In this document: one piece after another, positions 43,806 through 53,311 of the stretch
Position numbering within the stretch: the stretch's first letter is position 1
Layout: each line of letters begins with the position of its first letter
NCBI RefSeq assembly: GCF_009765825.1
Contig: NZ_LMUR01000018.1
Span: forward strand, 1,425,900-1,489,899
DNA: 64,000 bases
DNA from: Granulicella sp. L60
GTDB taxonomy: Bacteria; Acidobacteriota; Terriglobia; Terriglobales; Acidobacteriaceae
Direction of reading: 5' to 3'
The notes under the pieces: generated by a model
What the model was told of the DNA's origin: nothing
Databases searched by the model: none
Seen by the model: only the letters and a program-made list of their open reading frames with translations
Made by a program: the position numbers and the translations under genes

Positions 43806-44972
43806 TCACTCTGCGAACATTCTCTCCCAGTACTCCGACCGGGGCAGGGTGCTGGTCACAAAGACCTTAACCCCAACTTCCGACGCAGCGGACTGGACGC
43901 GCAGTTGAGCAGCCTTCGCATCCGACTCAGACCGATATAGTCCGAACAGAGCAGAGCCAGAACCTGATAGAGCTGCATAAACAGCAGGGCTGTCTACAGA
44001 AGAACTATCCAAATCACTACCCATCAATTGACGCTTGGTTATTCGCAAGGAGGGATACTGAGGAAAGACAGCCTCTTCAAAATCATTTTGAAGAACGCCA
44101 TTTCCAATCCCGGTGCGGACAAGCGCGAGAAGGGTATTCTCGGCCAGATCGTTCATCGCGTCAGTCTGATTTTCACCAGACAAATCCTGCTTTTTCTCAG
44201 GATTATGATCGCGAACGATACCGGAGGTGCCGGGCTTCCTATCGCCTGTCTTTCCATGGCTAACGCCTATTGGAGCAGAGAGGGATGAGTAAGCAAGACT
44301 CAACTCCTGTAGCTTATCAAGTTGGGGCAGGGAAGTCAACCCTCCACCTGCCTGGGGATCATCCGCCGCCCCTTTATCGCCAGAATCCGCCGCCCGTCGC
44401 GCATCCCACTCCCGGAACGCCGCCGGCGTCGAAACCCCCACAGACGGCACCGCAACCACGCAAAAAGTCCGCGGCAGATCAGGAATCGGCACCACCTGCT
44501 CACCCCTCCCCAGCCCCAGAACCGCCCCACCCAACAGAAACAAAGGCACATCCGACCCAATCTCCCCCGCCAGCTGCAGCCGCTCCACCCCCGGCAGCGC
44601 CACCCCAAGCTCCCGCTCCAGCCCCAGCAGCGCCGCCGCCGCATTCGCCGAACCCGCACCCATCCCACCCTGCACCGGCAGGTTCTTCTCAATATGAATC
44701 TGCACCTCGGCAGCGATCCCTAGCCGTCCCAGGCACCGCTCCACCATCCGCCACGCGGTATTTCTGTTATCCCGCGGCACAAAAGGATGATTCGTCGTCA
44801 GCGTGATGCTCGTCTCCGCCCCCAAGTCCAGCCGCCGCGCCGAGACCGTCACCAGATCATGCAGTTCCAGCGTCTGATACAGCGTCGTCAGCCCATGAAA
44901 CCCATCCGGCCGCACCGGCCCAATCGCCAGCCCCAGATTTATCTTCGAATACGAACGAACACGCGTAGCCAT
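43806..44972 (-). CDS. ispE: 4-diphosphocytidyl-2-C-methyl-D-erythritol kinase with internal insertion
   Basis: 388 aa; the family is usually about 280-310. GHMP-kinase motifs are present: SYSKINLGLAIGPVRPDGFH, the ATP loop LPVQGGMGAGSANAAAALLG, and the C-terminal ALSGSGSALFGLY. It phosphorylates the 2-hydroxyl in the MEP isoprenoid pathway. Extra length lies between about residues 200 and 280 (hydrophilic, Ser/Gly/Asp-rich) and again before AVYAALSGSG (QLMGSDLDSSSVDSP). The inserted DNA (about 44000-44330) is visibly less C-rich than the flanking coding sequence. tRNA-Gln and prs follow. Confidence 0.93.
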   Translation of the reverse strand: MATRVRSYSKINLGLAIGPVRPDGFHGLTTLYQTLELHDLVTVSARRLDLGAETSITLTTNHPFVPRDNRNTAWRMVERCLGRLGIAAEVQIHIEKNLPVQGGMGAGSANAAAALLGLERELGVALPGVERLQLAGEIGSDVPLFLLGGAVLGLGRGEQVVPIPDLPRTFCVVAVPSVGVSTPAAFREWDARRAADSGDKGAADDPQAGGGLTSLPQLDKLQELSLAYSSLSAPIGVSHGKTGDRKPGTSGIVRDHNPEKKQDLSGENQTDAMNDLAENTLLALVRTGIGNGVLQNDFEEAVFPQYPSLRITKRQLMGSDLDSSSVDSPAVYAALSGSGSALFGLYRSESDAKAAQLRVQSAASEVGVKVFVTSTLPRSEYWERMFAE

Positions 44973-45024
44973 AAACTTCAGTGTACTGTCCGGCTCCTGC
45001 GCGAAGACGACTCGCGCGCCTCAG

Positions 45025-46257
45025 CTATTGAACCCTGCCACTAGCCGAGTAGATGATCTTCCCACCGCGAATCGTATACGCGACCTGCGAAAAGCGATGC
45101 ACATCGCCCGCCGGATCAGCATCCAGCACCACCACATCAGCCTGCATCCCCTGCTCCACCCGCCCTTTCGTCGCGTCCTTGAAGTACCCGCTCGGATTCG
45201 TCGTCAGCGACGCCAGAATATCGCGCCATCCCATCGCCCGCCCCATCAACTCATACTCCTGCGACGTGTCGTACTTCGACTGAAACCCTACATCGGTCCC
45301 AAACAGAATCGGCCCACCCTCCGAAAAGTACTGCTTCAACTCCGCAACCCCGGCGTCCACCAGCATCTTTGTCACCGCCGGGTCCGACACCACCGTAGTC
45401 CACAGCGTCAGCGTCGGAATCAGCGCCGTATGCTGCTGCTTCATGCGTGCCAGCTCCTCAGCCGTGTAGCGTCCTTCGTTCGGGATCGTATGCGCCAACA
45501 CATCCACGCCTCCAGCCAGCGCATTATCCTGTCCCTCCCGGTTCTGCGGATGGGCGAAGACCGGCCTGCCCTGCGCGTGCGCCACATCCACCGCCGCCTT
45601 CACGATCGCCGTGTCCATATTCACCACCGGCTTATCGCCCATATATGCCCCGGTAAACAGCTTGATGCCGTCCAGCCCCATCTTCAGATATCCCTGCGCC
45701 ATCCGCTCCGACTGCTCCGGACTAGCGGCCTCCGGCAGCTTCATCTCCGCAGGCAGATACACAGGGTGGCCGTTCAGCGGAAAGATATCGCCCGCCATCA
45801 GAATCTGCGGCCCGCCGATCTCTCCCGCAGCGATCCTGTGCCGCAGTTCCAGCGTATTCTCAGGCGCCGAGCCCAGATCCCAAACCGTCGTAACCCCCCA
45901 CCGCGTCAGCATCTCCTGCATGTGCGCCTCCAGCCTCTCCGGCGACGTATGCGGAACGTCCTCCCACCCACTCTCGAAGTGCACATGGCTATTCCAGAAT
46001 CCCGCGACGGTCACCTTCCCCTTGCAATCGATCACCCGCGCACCCTTCGGCGTCTTCACCACCCCGCTCACCCCTACCGCAACGATCTTGCCGCCCTCCA
46101 TCACCACCGCAGCGTTATCGATAGGGCTGCCCGTCGGCGAAGGATAAACCCGCCCACCCTGCAGCACCAAAGGCCCCTGGCCTATCGCAACCTGCCCCAT
46201 TGCAGCAATGCCGGATAAAAACAACAGCACGGATAAGGCAGCAGCAGGTAGTCTCAT
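45025..46257 (-). CDS. Secreted amidohydrolase
   Basis: 410 aa with a signal peptide ending AAMGQ; start at ATG 46257 because GGAG is 6 nt upstream (an ATG 6 bases earlier is too near). Metal-dependent amidohydrolase features are NSHVHF (HxH), a Lys in DGIKLFTGAY that may bridge metals, FAHPQN, DVLAHTIPNE and FGTDVGF (catalytic Asp). The ends form the small beta-sandwich (VLQGGRVYPSPTG; ADVVVLDADPAGDVHRF). Substrate unknown; relatives include imidazolonepropionase-like and prolidase-like enzymes. Signal peptide indicates a periplasmic or exported role. Confidence 0.88.
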   Translation of the reverse strand: MRLPAAALSVLLFLSGIAAMGQVAIGQGPLVLQGGRVYPSPTGSPIDNAAVVMEGGKIVAVGVSGVVKTPKGARVIDCKGKVTVAGFWNSHVHFESGWEDVPHTSPERLEAHMQEMLTRWGVTTVWDLGSAPENTLELRHRIAAGEIGGPQILMAGDIFPLNGHPVYLPAEMKLPEAASPEQSERMAQGYLKMGLDGIKLFTGAYMGDKPVVNMDTAIVKAAVDVAHAQGRPVFAHPQNREGQDNALAGGVDVLAHTIPNEGRYTAEELARMKQQHTALIPTLTLWTTVVSDPAVTKMLVDAGVAELKQYFSEGGPILFGTDVGFQSKYDTSQEYELMGRAMGWRDILASLTTNPSGYFKDATKGRVEQGMQADVVVLDADPAGDVHRFSQVAYTIRGGKIIYSASGRVQ

Positions 46258-46384
46258 TAACATCTCCTCTATCTCAGATAAAGAACGACGATAAGACTAC
46301 ATTTGTTCCTTCAAAAACTGGCTAACTGAACCACCCGGCCATAACGATATCTTCGTTTTAACCGCCAGCATCGGAGAAAAGCCT

Positions 46385-48130
46385 TTGAACATGGGTCCGT
46401 CCATCCGAACCACCGCCGCCCTCCTCGTCGCTCTGCTCCCCATGCAGGCCCCCGCACAAACCAGCGACCCGGTCCGCGCCCAACACGCCATGGTCGTCAC
46501 CATCCATCACGACGCCACCGACGCAGGCCTCGCCATCCTCAAGCAGGGCGGCAACGCCATCGACGCCGCCGTCGCCGTCGGATTCACCCTCGCCGTGGTC
46601 TATCCAGCCGCAGGAAACATCGGCGGCGGCGGCTTCATGCTCATCCGCAGCAAACATGGCAAGACCCACTTCCTCGACTACCGCGAAAAAGCCCCCGCCG
46701 CCGCCAGCCGCGACATGTACCTCGACGCCAAAGGCAACGTCATCCCCGGCATGTCCCTCGTCGGCTACAAAGCCAGCGGCGTTCCCGGCTCCGTCGCCGG
46801 CCTCACCTACGCGCAGAAGCACTTCGGCAAACTCACCCTCGCGCAGGATATGGCCCCCGCCATCCGCCTCGCCACCGAAGGCTACCTCCTCTCCGCCGAA
46901 GAGGCCCACAACCTGCAAAGCCGCAACCTCACCCGCTTCCCCACCTCCGCGCACCTCTTCCAGCGTGACGGCGACTTCTACAAAGAGGGCGACACCCTCA
47001 AACAACCAGAACTCGCCGCAACCCTCACCCGCATCTCCAAAGATCCCACTGACTTCTACAAAGGCGCGATGGCCCACCAGATCGCCAGCTTCGAAAAGGC
47101 CGGCGGCGGTCTCATCACCGAGGCCGACCTGGCCGCCTACGAAGTAAAAGAGCGTCCCCCGATAACAGGCAACTACCGCGGTTACAAAATAATCACCGCT
47201 CCGCCACCCTCCTCCGGCGGCATCGTCCTTCTCGAGATCCTCAACATCCTCGCACCCTACAACCTCCCCAAACTCGGTCCCGACCGCAGCGCCGCGCAGG
47301 TCCACATCATCACCGAAGCCTTTCGCCGCGCCTACATGGACCGTGGCGACTATCTCGGCGACCCCGACTTCAACACCCTGCCGCTCAAGCAGATGGCCAA
47401 CAAGAAATACGCCGCCGCCTGGCGCAGCTCCATCGACCCAACCAAGCCCACGCCCTCCAAAGATCTCGTCCGCCCCGCCGGCTTCATGCCTCCACCCCCG
47501 CAAGCCGCACCCGTCAAAGAGTCCACCCAGACCACACACTTCTCCATCGTCGACGCCGACGGCAACGCCGTCTCCAGCACCTACACCCTCAACGGCGGCT
47601 TCGGCTCCGGCGTCACCGTCGAAGGCCTCGGCTTCCTCATGAACAACGAGATGGACGACTTCACCTCGAAGATCGGCGTCCCCAACACCTACGGCCTCAT
47701 CCAGGGCCCCGCCAACTCCATCGCACCCGGCAAGCGCCCGCTCTCCGCCATGACCCCCACCATCGTCACCCGGCACGGAAAGCTCGCCCTCGTCCTCGGC
47801 ACCCCCGGCGGCTCCACCATCATCACCACCGTCGCCAACGACCTCCTCAGCGTCGTCGACAACGGCCTCAACATCCAGCAGGCCGCCGACGCACCGCGCT
47901 TCCACCACCAGTATCTGCCCGACCGCCTCGACCTCGAAAAGAAGTTCTCCCCCGAAGTCGCCGAACAGTTGAAGGAGATAGGCTACACCGTCAACCAGAC
48001 CGCCATCGCCGACGAACGCAACCCCGGTACCTGGGGCGACAGCGAACTCATAGCCGTCGATCCCAAGACCCACGAGCTTCTCGGCGGCCACGACAATCGC
48101 CGAGCCTACGGCAAAGCCGCCGGCTACTAA
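46385..48130 (+). CDS. ggt: Gamma-glutamyltransferase
   Basis: 581 aa with a signal peptide (ALLVALLPMQAPAQ). TTG 46385 sits 8 nt after GGAG; ATG 46391 is the alternative. The Ntn-hydrolase proenzyme signature is intact: the catalytic Thr begins the small subunit in TTHFSIVDADGNAVSSTYTLN (about residue 383), and GxGxGG substrate regions are seen (AGNIGGGGFMLI, LGTPGGSTIITTV). It cleaves glutathione and other gamma-glutamyl compounds in the periplasm. DNA here is extremely C-rich at third positions, which creates a long but false antisense reading frame. Confidence 0.95.
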   Translation: MNMGPSIRTTAALLVALLPMQAPAQTSDPVRAQHAMVVTIHHDATDAGLAILKQGGNAIDAAVAVGFTLAVVYPAAGNIGGGGFMLIRSKHGKTHFLDYREKAPAAASRDMYLDAKGNVIPGMSLVGYKASGVPGSVAGLTYAQKHFGKLTLAQDMAPAIRLATEGYLLSAEEAHNLQSRNLTRFPTSAHLFQRDGDFYKEGDTLKQPELAATLTRISKDPTDFYKGAMAHQIASFEKAGGGLITEADLAAYEVKERPPITGNYRGYKIITAPPPSSGGIVLLEILNILAPYNLPKLGPDRSAAQVHIITEAFRRAYMDRGDYLGDPDFNTLPLKQMANKKYAAAWRSSIDPTKPTPSKDLVRPAGFMPPPPQAAPVKESTQTTHFSIVDADGNAVSSTYTLNGGFGSGVTVEGLGFLMNNEMDDFTSKIGVPNTYGLIQGPANSIAPGKRPLSAMTPTIVTRHGKLALVLGTPGGSTIITTVANDLLSVVDNGLNIQQAADAPRFHHQYLPDRLDLEKKFSPEVAEQLKEIGYTVNQTAIADERNPGTWGDSELIAVDPKTHELLGGHDNRRAYGKAAGY

Positions 48131-48308
48131 GCCATATCAACTCTCGATTGCGACCAGCAGGAGCACCACCCGAAGGGGTATACAAGTCACGAAGTGACCT
48201 CTCGCCGAGCAGACGGCCCGTCCGGCAGGACAAAGTCTTCGAACCTAGCCCAAACCCACACGACAGAGCATCACCCCAAGCAGTACACTACCGCCCAGGA
48301 GCCGCATC

Positions 48309-48659
48309 ATGGTGCTCGAACTCGCCAAGCCCGTCGCATTACTGCTCTGCCTGCTCTCGCTCTACGGGCTCTTCCACACCGCGTTCCTCGCCCCCGGCAG
48401 CGGCGACACCCTCCTCATCCCCGGCCCCGAGCTGCACGACCGCATCGTCGTATCCCTCCTCCTCTTCAGTCTCTCCGCCGGCATCAGCGTCATCAGCGGC
48501 CTCCTCTTCCGCGAAGCCGCAACTCCGTCGCACCAATCCCTCTCCGCGACCCTGCCCATGCGCCTCTTCTACTGGGCCACCGGCATCATGCTGCTCCTCT
48601 TCGTCATCTCCTGGTACTTGGAGACCTACTGCATCTTCTACCGCTCCAACCAGTGGTAG
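48309..48659 (+). CDS. Small integral membrane protein, three helices
   Basis: 116 aa, no recognised family. Helices are at about residues 6-26 (KPVALLLCLLSLYGLFHTAF), 44-66 (IVVSLLLFSLSAGISVISGLL) and 84-105 (RLFYWATGIMLLLFVISWYL). The ATG follows GAGCCGCATC; AGGAG lies upstream. It overlaps or abuts the DUF72 gene that follows, so the two are probably cotranscribed. Function unknown. Confidence 0.75.
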   Translation: MVLELAKPVALLLCLLSLYGLFHTAFLAPGSGDTLLIPGPELHDRIVVSLLLFSLSAGISVISGLLFREAATPSHQSLSATLPMRLFYWATGIMLLLFVISWYLETYCIFYRSNQW

Positions 48660-49438
48660 CGAAGCCCTTGAAGCAATCCAAGCCCAACCAACCAGACCTC
48701 CGAATCGGCACCGCCGGCTGGAGCATCCCACGTCAGTCCGCGGAACAATTCCCCGCCAACGGAACCCATCTCGAACGCTACGCCGCCGTTCTAACCTGCG
48801 CAGAGATCAACTCCTCCTTCTACCGTCCCCACAGAGTCTCCACCTGGGCAAAGTGGGCGGCATCGGTCCCGGATGACTTCCGTTTCGCCGTAAAGGCCCC
48901 GAAGACGATCACCCACGAAGCACGCCTCGCCTGCACCCCGGAAGATCTCAAGAACTTCCTCGCAGAGATCACAACCCTCGGACCGAAGCTGGGCCCCATC
49001 CTCGTCCAGCTTCCTCCCAGCCTCGCGTTTCAGTCCGCCACCGCCAAGACCTTCTTCACCATGCTCCGCGATCTCCATCAAGGCCCCATCGTCTTCGAGC
49101 CCCGCCACGCAACCTGGTTCACCGCCGAAGCCGACGATCTCCTGAAAGTCCTTCACATCGCCAGAGTCGCAGCCGATCCCGCACCTGTCCCCGAAGCCGC
49201 CACTCCCGGCGGCTGGAACAAACTCATCTACTATCGGCTCCACGGCTCTCCGCGCATGTACTACAGCCCTTACACGCAGGCCTTCCTCAACTCACTCGCC
49301 GACTCCATCGCCCAGCATCAGCAAGCATCGACAGTATGGTGCATCTTCGACAACACCGCCACCGGTGCCGCACTCGGCGACGTCAACATCCTTCGAAACC
49401 TGCTCCACGCGAAGCCCCAAACAGCAAATCCCACGTAA
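48653..49438 (+). CDS. DUF72 family protein
   Basis: 261 aa. LRIGTAGWSIPRQSAEQFP, EINSSFYRPHRVSTWAKWAA, FRFAVKAPKTITHEARL, VQLPPSLAFQ, FEPRHATWF and YYRLHGSPRMYYSPY match the DUF72 TIM-barrel family in order. Its activity is not established. The start is uncertain: GTG 48653 overlaps the stop of the small membrane protein, and TTG 48668 begins just before the first conserved residues; neither has a strong ribosome-binding site, in line with translational coupling. Confidence 0.88.
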   Translation: MVAKPLKQSKPNQPDLRIGTAGWSIPRQSAEQFPANGTHLERYAAVLTCAEINSSFYRPHRVSTWAKWAASVPDDFRFAVKAPKTITHEARLACTPEDLKNFLAEITTLGPKLGPILVQLPPSLAFQSATAKTFFTMLRDLHQGPIVFEPRHATWFTAEADDLLKVLHIARVAADPAPVPEAATPGGWNKLIYYRLHGSPRMYYSPYTQAFLNSLADSIAQHQQASTVWCIFDNTATGAALGDVNILRNLLHAKPQTANPT

Positions 49439-49440
49439 AA

Positions 49441-50232
49441 CTACTTGCCTCCGCCCAGCGCCTTATCAATCGCAGCCTGCGCCAGCGGCCCCATAATCGC
49501 GTACCCCTGCGCATTCGGATGCACCCCATCAAAACTGATCCCCGGCTTCATGCCACCGTCCGGCCCCACCATCGCCGAAAAATAATCGAGGTACGTCAAC
49601 GAGTGGTTCGCGCAGTATCCCTGCAGCCAGTCGTTCAACACCTTCACCTTCGGCGCGGGCGTCATACCCGGCTTCCACGGATAGTCTGCCACTGGCGTAA
49701 TCGACGCGACGATCACCCGAATCCCATTCGACTTCGCCAGCTCCACCATGGAACGGAAGTTATCCTCCGTCATCTCCGGCGTCATCGGCCCCGTGTTTCC
49801 GGCAATGTCGTTCGTCCCCGCAAGAATCACCACCGCCGCGGGATGCAGATCGATCACATCCTGCCGAAACCGCACCACCATCTGCGGCGTCGTCTGCCCG
49901 CTGATCCCGCGATTGACATACGGCTTACCCGGAAAGAAACTCCCCGTATCCGGCCGCCGTCCCCACGCATCCGTAATCGAATCCCCATAGAACACCACCC
50001 GCTGTTCGTCCGCAGTCGCCGGAGCCAGGGCAGCATCGTCCGCCTTATACCGCGCCAACTGTGGCCAGTCCGCCAACTTCGCCTCCATCGTTGCAATCCG
50101 CTTCGCCAACTCCACCGGCACCGCCACCGGCGGCACCATCGCAGAGGTCGCGCCCCCCACCTGCCCCGTCTGCGCATACCCCACACCACTCACGCAAGCC
50201 AATAAAACCGCACACCTCAGGATCTTCACCAC
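49441..50232 (-). CDS. Secreted SGNH/GDSL-type esterase
   Basis: 263 aa from GTG with GGAGG upstream. A signal peptide (LRCAVLLACVSGVGYAQ) is followed by the SGNH blocks: VVFYGDSITDAWGRR (block I Ser), NRGISGQTTPQMVVR (block II Gly), VVILAGTNDIAGN (block III Asn) and FDGVHPNAQGYAIM (block V Asp and His). Likely a periplasmic carbohydrate esterase or lipase. It converges with the DUF72 gene, with only 2 bases between stop codons. Confidence 0.92.
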   Translation of the reverse strand: MVKILRCAVLLACVSGVGYAQTGQVGGATSAMVPPVAVPVELAKRIATMEAKLADWPQLARYKADDAALAPATADEQRVVFYGDSITDAWGRRPDTGSFFPGKPYVNRGISGQTTPQMVVRFRQDVIDLHPAAVVILAGTNDIAGNTGPMTPEMTEDNFRSMVELAKSNGIRVIVASITPVADYPWKPGMTPAPKVKVLNDWLQGYCANHSLTYLDYFSAMVGPDGGMKPGISFDGVHPNAQGYAIMGPLAQAAIDKALGGGK

Positions 50233-50331
50233 GTCTGCACCCTCCGTACTATCGCGTACCGATTCTAGCCGACGTTCCCTCCCAGGCTCCGCTCAGCATA
50301 CCGAAGCCCCGCTGCTGTACCTTAAAGAGTG

Positions 50332-51210
50332 ATGCAACCCGGTATCTCCACTCACGTCTTCCTGCCGCAGCGCCTGCACCCCGGCCTGCTGGACGCCCTC
50401 CACAAATCCGGCGCACAAGTCATCGAGATCTTCGCCGCTCGCCACCACTTCGACTACACCGACCGCGCCGCCGTCCGCGACATCGCCAGTTGGTTCCGCT
50501 CCACGAACATCGGCGCCACACTGCACCAACCCCTCTACATCAGCGATCGCGCCGACGCCCAGTGGTCCCGCCACGTCGCCGCGAATCTCAACCTCATCGA
50601 CCCCGAAAAGTCTCGCCGCATCGCCGCCATGGATGAGGTCAAGCGCGCCCTCGAGTCCGCCGAGCAGATCCCCTTCACCGCCTGTACCCTCCACCTCGGC
50701 CACAAAGACGACGCCTGGAACCCCCGCGCCCTCGAAAACTCCCTCACCGCCATCGAGCACCTCAAGGCCTTCGCCCACCCCCTCGGCGTCCGCATCCTCC
50801 TCGAAAATCTCCAGAACGAGATCACCACGCCCGAACACCTGCTGGAGATCATCCGCGTCGGCCACTTCGACCGAGTCGGCGTCACCCTCGACCTCGGCCA
50901 CGCCCACCTCGCCGCCCCCGAAGCCCACAAAGGCATCGACGAAGCCTTCGAACTCCTCAAGCCCCGCATCGCCGAACTCCACCTTCACGACAACCTCGGC
51001 CAAAAAGACGACCACCTCTGGCCCGGCACCGCAGACTCAGGTAGCTTGAGCATCGACTGGCAGAACGCCGCCCGCCACATCGCCACCCTCCCCGCCAACA
51101 CCCCCGCCATCCTCGAAATCTCCCACGACCTCGAAGAGACGACCGAATCCGTCATCGCCAAAGCCACAAAAGCCTTCGACCTGCTCAAGCGAGCCGTGGA
51201 GCAGATTTAG
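50332..51210 (+). CDS. Sugar phosphate isomerase/epimerase-like TIM barrel
   Basis: 292 aa. PGISTHVFLPQRLHPGLLDAL, VIEIFAARHHFDY, LHQPLYIS, CTLHLGHKDDAW, RILLENLQNE, GVTLDLGHAH, ELHLHDNLGQKDDH and AILEISHD are the strands of the xylose-isomerase-like barrel with the usual metal ligands Glu, Asp, His and Glu. Substrate unknown. GTG 50329 directly before the ATG is an alternative start. Confidence 0.9.
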   Translation: MQPGISTHVFLPQRLHPGLLDALHKSGAQVIEIFAARHHFDYTDRAAVRDIASWFRSTNIGATLHQPLYISDRADAQWSRHVAANLNLIDPEKSRRIAAMDEVKRALESAEQIPFTACTLHLGHKDDAWNPRALENSLTAIEHLKAFAHPLGVRILLENLQNEITTPEHLLEIIRVGHFDRVGVTLDLGHAHLAAPEAHKGIDEAFELLKPRIAELHLHDNLGQKDDHLWPGTADSGSLSIDWQNAARHIATLPANTPAILEISHDLEETTESVIAKATKAFDLLKRAVEQI

Positions 51211-51237
51211 ACCGCCTGATTGCAAGATCACCCTGAT

Positions 51238-51732
51238 TTAGTAGTTTCGTCTTCGTATAACGCCATCTATCGACCACGGACCCGACCCACCCATCACCAG
51301 CGCCGCAAGGCACGCTAGATACAGCAGGTCGCACTCATACCCCGGCGGTCCAAACTGCGCCCCCGCCGCCGTCACCGCGACCAGCTTGATCGAGCTGAAC
51401 CCGTAGCGAAGATGTACCGTAAAGATCGCCACCAGCAAAACCGCAGCCATCGGTATGCTCGCAAGCGGTACAAGCGCGCCCAGCAGCACAGCAAGGCCCC
51501 CAACAATCTCCGTAAGTACTGTCATCCACGCCATCAGGTGCGGGGCCGGCACACCCATCGCATGCAGGATTAAGGCAAACGCATCAGGCCCCTTCGACAG
51601 CTTCGCGAAACCATGCTGCATGAAGCCAAAACCCACGATCAGCCGCAGTGGAATCGGAACCCATCGCGCAAAACTCTGTCCCATTGCCCCAGATGGAAAA
51701 TCAGAGGAGTAAATCGACTCTGCAGATCTCAT
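51238..51732 (-). CDS. DoxX family membrane protein
   Basis: 164 aa. Four helices with the DoxX opening PLRLIVGFGFMQHGFAKLSKG, then MTVLTEIVGGLAVLLGALVPLAS and the end AALVMGGSGPWSIDGVI. Members are quinone- or redox-related inner-membrane proteins with unclear chemistry. The gene stands alone between the sugar isomerase-like gene and asnS; AGAGAGGT precedes the ATG. Confidence 0.9.
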   Translation of the reverse strand: MRSAESIYSSDFPSGAMGQSFARWVPIPLRLIVGFGFMQHGFAKLSKGPDAFALILHAMGVPAPHLMAWMTVLTEIVGGLAVLLGALVPLASIPMAAVLLVAIFTVHLRYGFSSIKLVAVTAAGAQFGPPGYECDLLYLACLAALVMGGSGPWSIDGVIRRRNY

Positions 51733-51878
51733 TGGATCGTGACCTCTCTTCGGCGAGGCCTAGCTCTATCACTCACCACTCTGTTCGATTCGATACGTGC
51801 AATAGAGTTACAAGCCATCTCCTCTAAGCGCCATCGAAGACCTCCAACCCCGAAAACGCGTAAACTGACTCTATTCTC

Positions 51879-53225
51879 ATGTCTATAACGACCTCCGCAC
51901 CCATCGCCACCATCGCCTCACTCTCCGCGCACGAAGGCCAGACCGTCACCCTCCGCGGCTGGCTCTACAACCTCCGCGCCTCCGGCAAACTCCTCTTCCC
52001 CATCTTCCGCGACGGCACCGGCACCATCCAGGGCATCGTTCCCAAAGCCGCCGTCCCCGAAGCCGTCTTCGAGACCCTGAAAAACCTCACTCTCGAATCC
52101 TCCCTCACCGTCACCGGCAAAGTCCGCGCCGACTCCCGCGCCCCCAGCGGGTTCGAGCTCGACGTCGAAGACGTCCAGGTCATCCAAAAAGTCCCAGTCG
52201 AAACCCCGTTCCCCATCCAGCTTAAAGAAGCCGGCGTCGACTTCCTCATGGAGCATCGCCACCTCTGGGTCCGCACCCCGCGCCAGTCCGCCATCCTCCG
52301 CGTCCGCGCCACCATCATGCGCGCCGCAGCCGAGTACTTCGACACCAACGGCTTCATCCGCACCGACCCACCCATCCTCACTCCCAACGCCTGCGAAGGA
52401 ACCTCCGAACTCTTCGAGATGGACTACTTCGACGACGACAAGGCCTACCTCACCCAGTCCGGCCAGCTCTACATCGAAGCCACGGCATTGGCCCTTGGCA
52501 AGGTCTACAGCTTCGGCCCCACGTTTAGAGCCGAGAAGTCGAAGACGCGTCGGCACCTGACGGAATTCTGGATGATCGAACCCGAGGTCGCCTTCCTCGA
52601 ACTCGACGGCCTCCTCAACCTCGCCGAAGGCTTCATCACCCACATCGTCACCACCGTCCTCGCCCACCACCGAGCCGACCTCAAAGTCATCGGCAAAGAC
52701 GTCGAAAAGTTAGAAGCCGTCATCACCCCCGGCGGCTTCCCCCGCGTCTCCTACGACGAAGCCCACGCCATGCTCGAAACAGCCTTCGCCGAAGGCAAGA
52801 TCGAAGCCCCCCACACCTACGGCCACGACTTCGGATCCCCCGACGAAACCTACATCTCAAGTCAATTCGACAAGCCCGTCATGATCCACCGCTACCCCGC
52901 CGCCTTCAAGGCCTTCTACATGCAGCCCGACCCGCTCGACCCCACCAAGGCCCTCTGCGTCGACGTCCTCGCCCCCGAAGGCTACGGCGAGATCATCGGC
53001 GGCTCTCAGCGCATCCACGACTACAACCTCCTCAAATCCCGCATCGAGCAGCACGACCTTCCCCTCGCCGCCTTCCAGTGGTACCTCGACCTCCGCAAGT
53101 ACGGCTCCGTCCCTCACTCCGGCTTCGGCATGGGCATCGAGCGCGCCGTCGCCTGGATCTGCGGCCTCGACCACGTCCGCGAGACCATCCCCTTCGCCCG
53201 CACCCTCAACCGCATCTACCCATAG
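51879..53225 (+). CDS. asnS: Asparaginyl-tRNA synthetase
   Basis: 448 aa. N-terminal OB-fold anticodon domain ([21 protein letters not shown]). Class II catalytic domain: motif 2 [25 protein letters not shown] and motif 3 [22 protein letters not shown], ending RTLNRIYP. It charges tRNA-Asn with Asn directly. A small secreted-protein gene follows 23 bases later. Confidence 0.97.
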   Translation: MSITTSAPIATIASLSAHEGQTVTLRGWLYNLRASGKLLFPIFRDGTGTIQGIVPKAAVPEAVFETLKNLTLESSLTVTGKVRADSRAPSGFELDVEDVQVIQKVPVETPFPIQLKEAGVDFLMEHRHLWVRTPRQSAILRVRATIMRAAAEYFDTNGFIRTDPPILTPNACEGTSELFEMDYFDDDKAYLTQSGQLYIEATALALGKVYSFGPTFRAEKSKTRRHLTEFWMIEPEVAFLELDGLLNLAEGFITHIVTTVLAHHRADLKVIGKDVEKLEAVITPGGFPRVSYDEAHAMLETAFAEGKIEAPHTYGHDFGSPDETYISSQFDKPVMIHRYPAAFKAFYMQPDPLDPTKALCVDVLAPEGYGEIIGGSQRIHDYNLLKSRIEQHDLPLAAFQWYLDLRKYGSVPHSGFGMGIERAVAWICGLDHVRETIPFARTLNRIYP

Positions 53226-53248
53226 CCTTCCAAAGACTGGACGCCAAG

Positions 53249-53311
53249 ATGAAGATGAAGATGACGAAGATGACGAAGATGATGAAGAAGATGATGATGA
53301 TGAATAAGATG
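53249..53311 (+). repeat. GAT/GAA-type microsatellite with many ATG codons
   Basis: About 63 bases built of GATGAA, GATGAC and GATGAT units on the plus strand, at the 5' end of the small secreted-protein gene. All units are multiples of three, so slippage would change N-terminal length but not frame. Confidence 0.85.

Noticed and set aside
44270-44806. 178-codon Pro-rich plus-strand frame inside ispE
   Set aside because: Extreme Pro/Ala/Arg bias is what the antisense of a Gly/Ala/Val-rich C-biased gene yields.
45028-46218. 396-codon plus-strand frame opposite the amidohydrolase
   Set aside because: Arg/His/Pro-rich shadow of a complete minus-strand enzyme with all metal ligands.
46358-48091. 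577-codon open frame antisense to ggt
   Set aside because: The protein is almost only Gly, Val, Glu, Asp and Ala, the mirror of C-ending codons on the other strand. The plus-strand gamma-glutamyltransferase is complete.
48131-48308. Short dyads such as GTCAC-GAA-GTGAC between ggt and the small membrane protein
   Set aside because: Only 5-bp arms and no second copy in the window; too weak to call a repeat or regulatory site.
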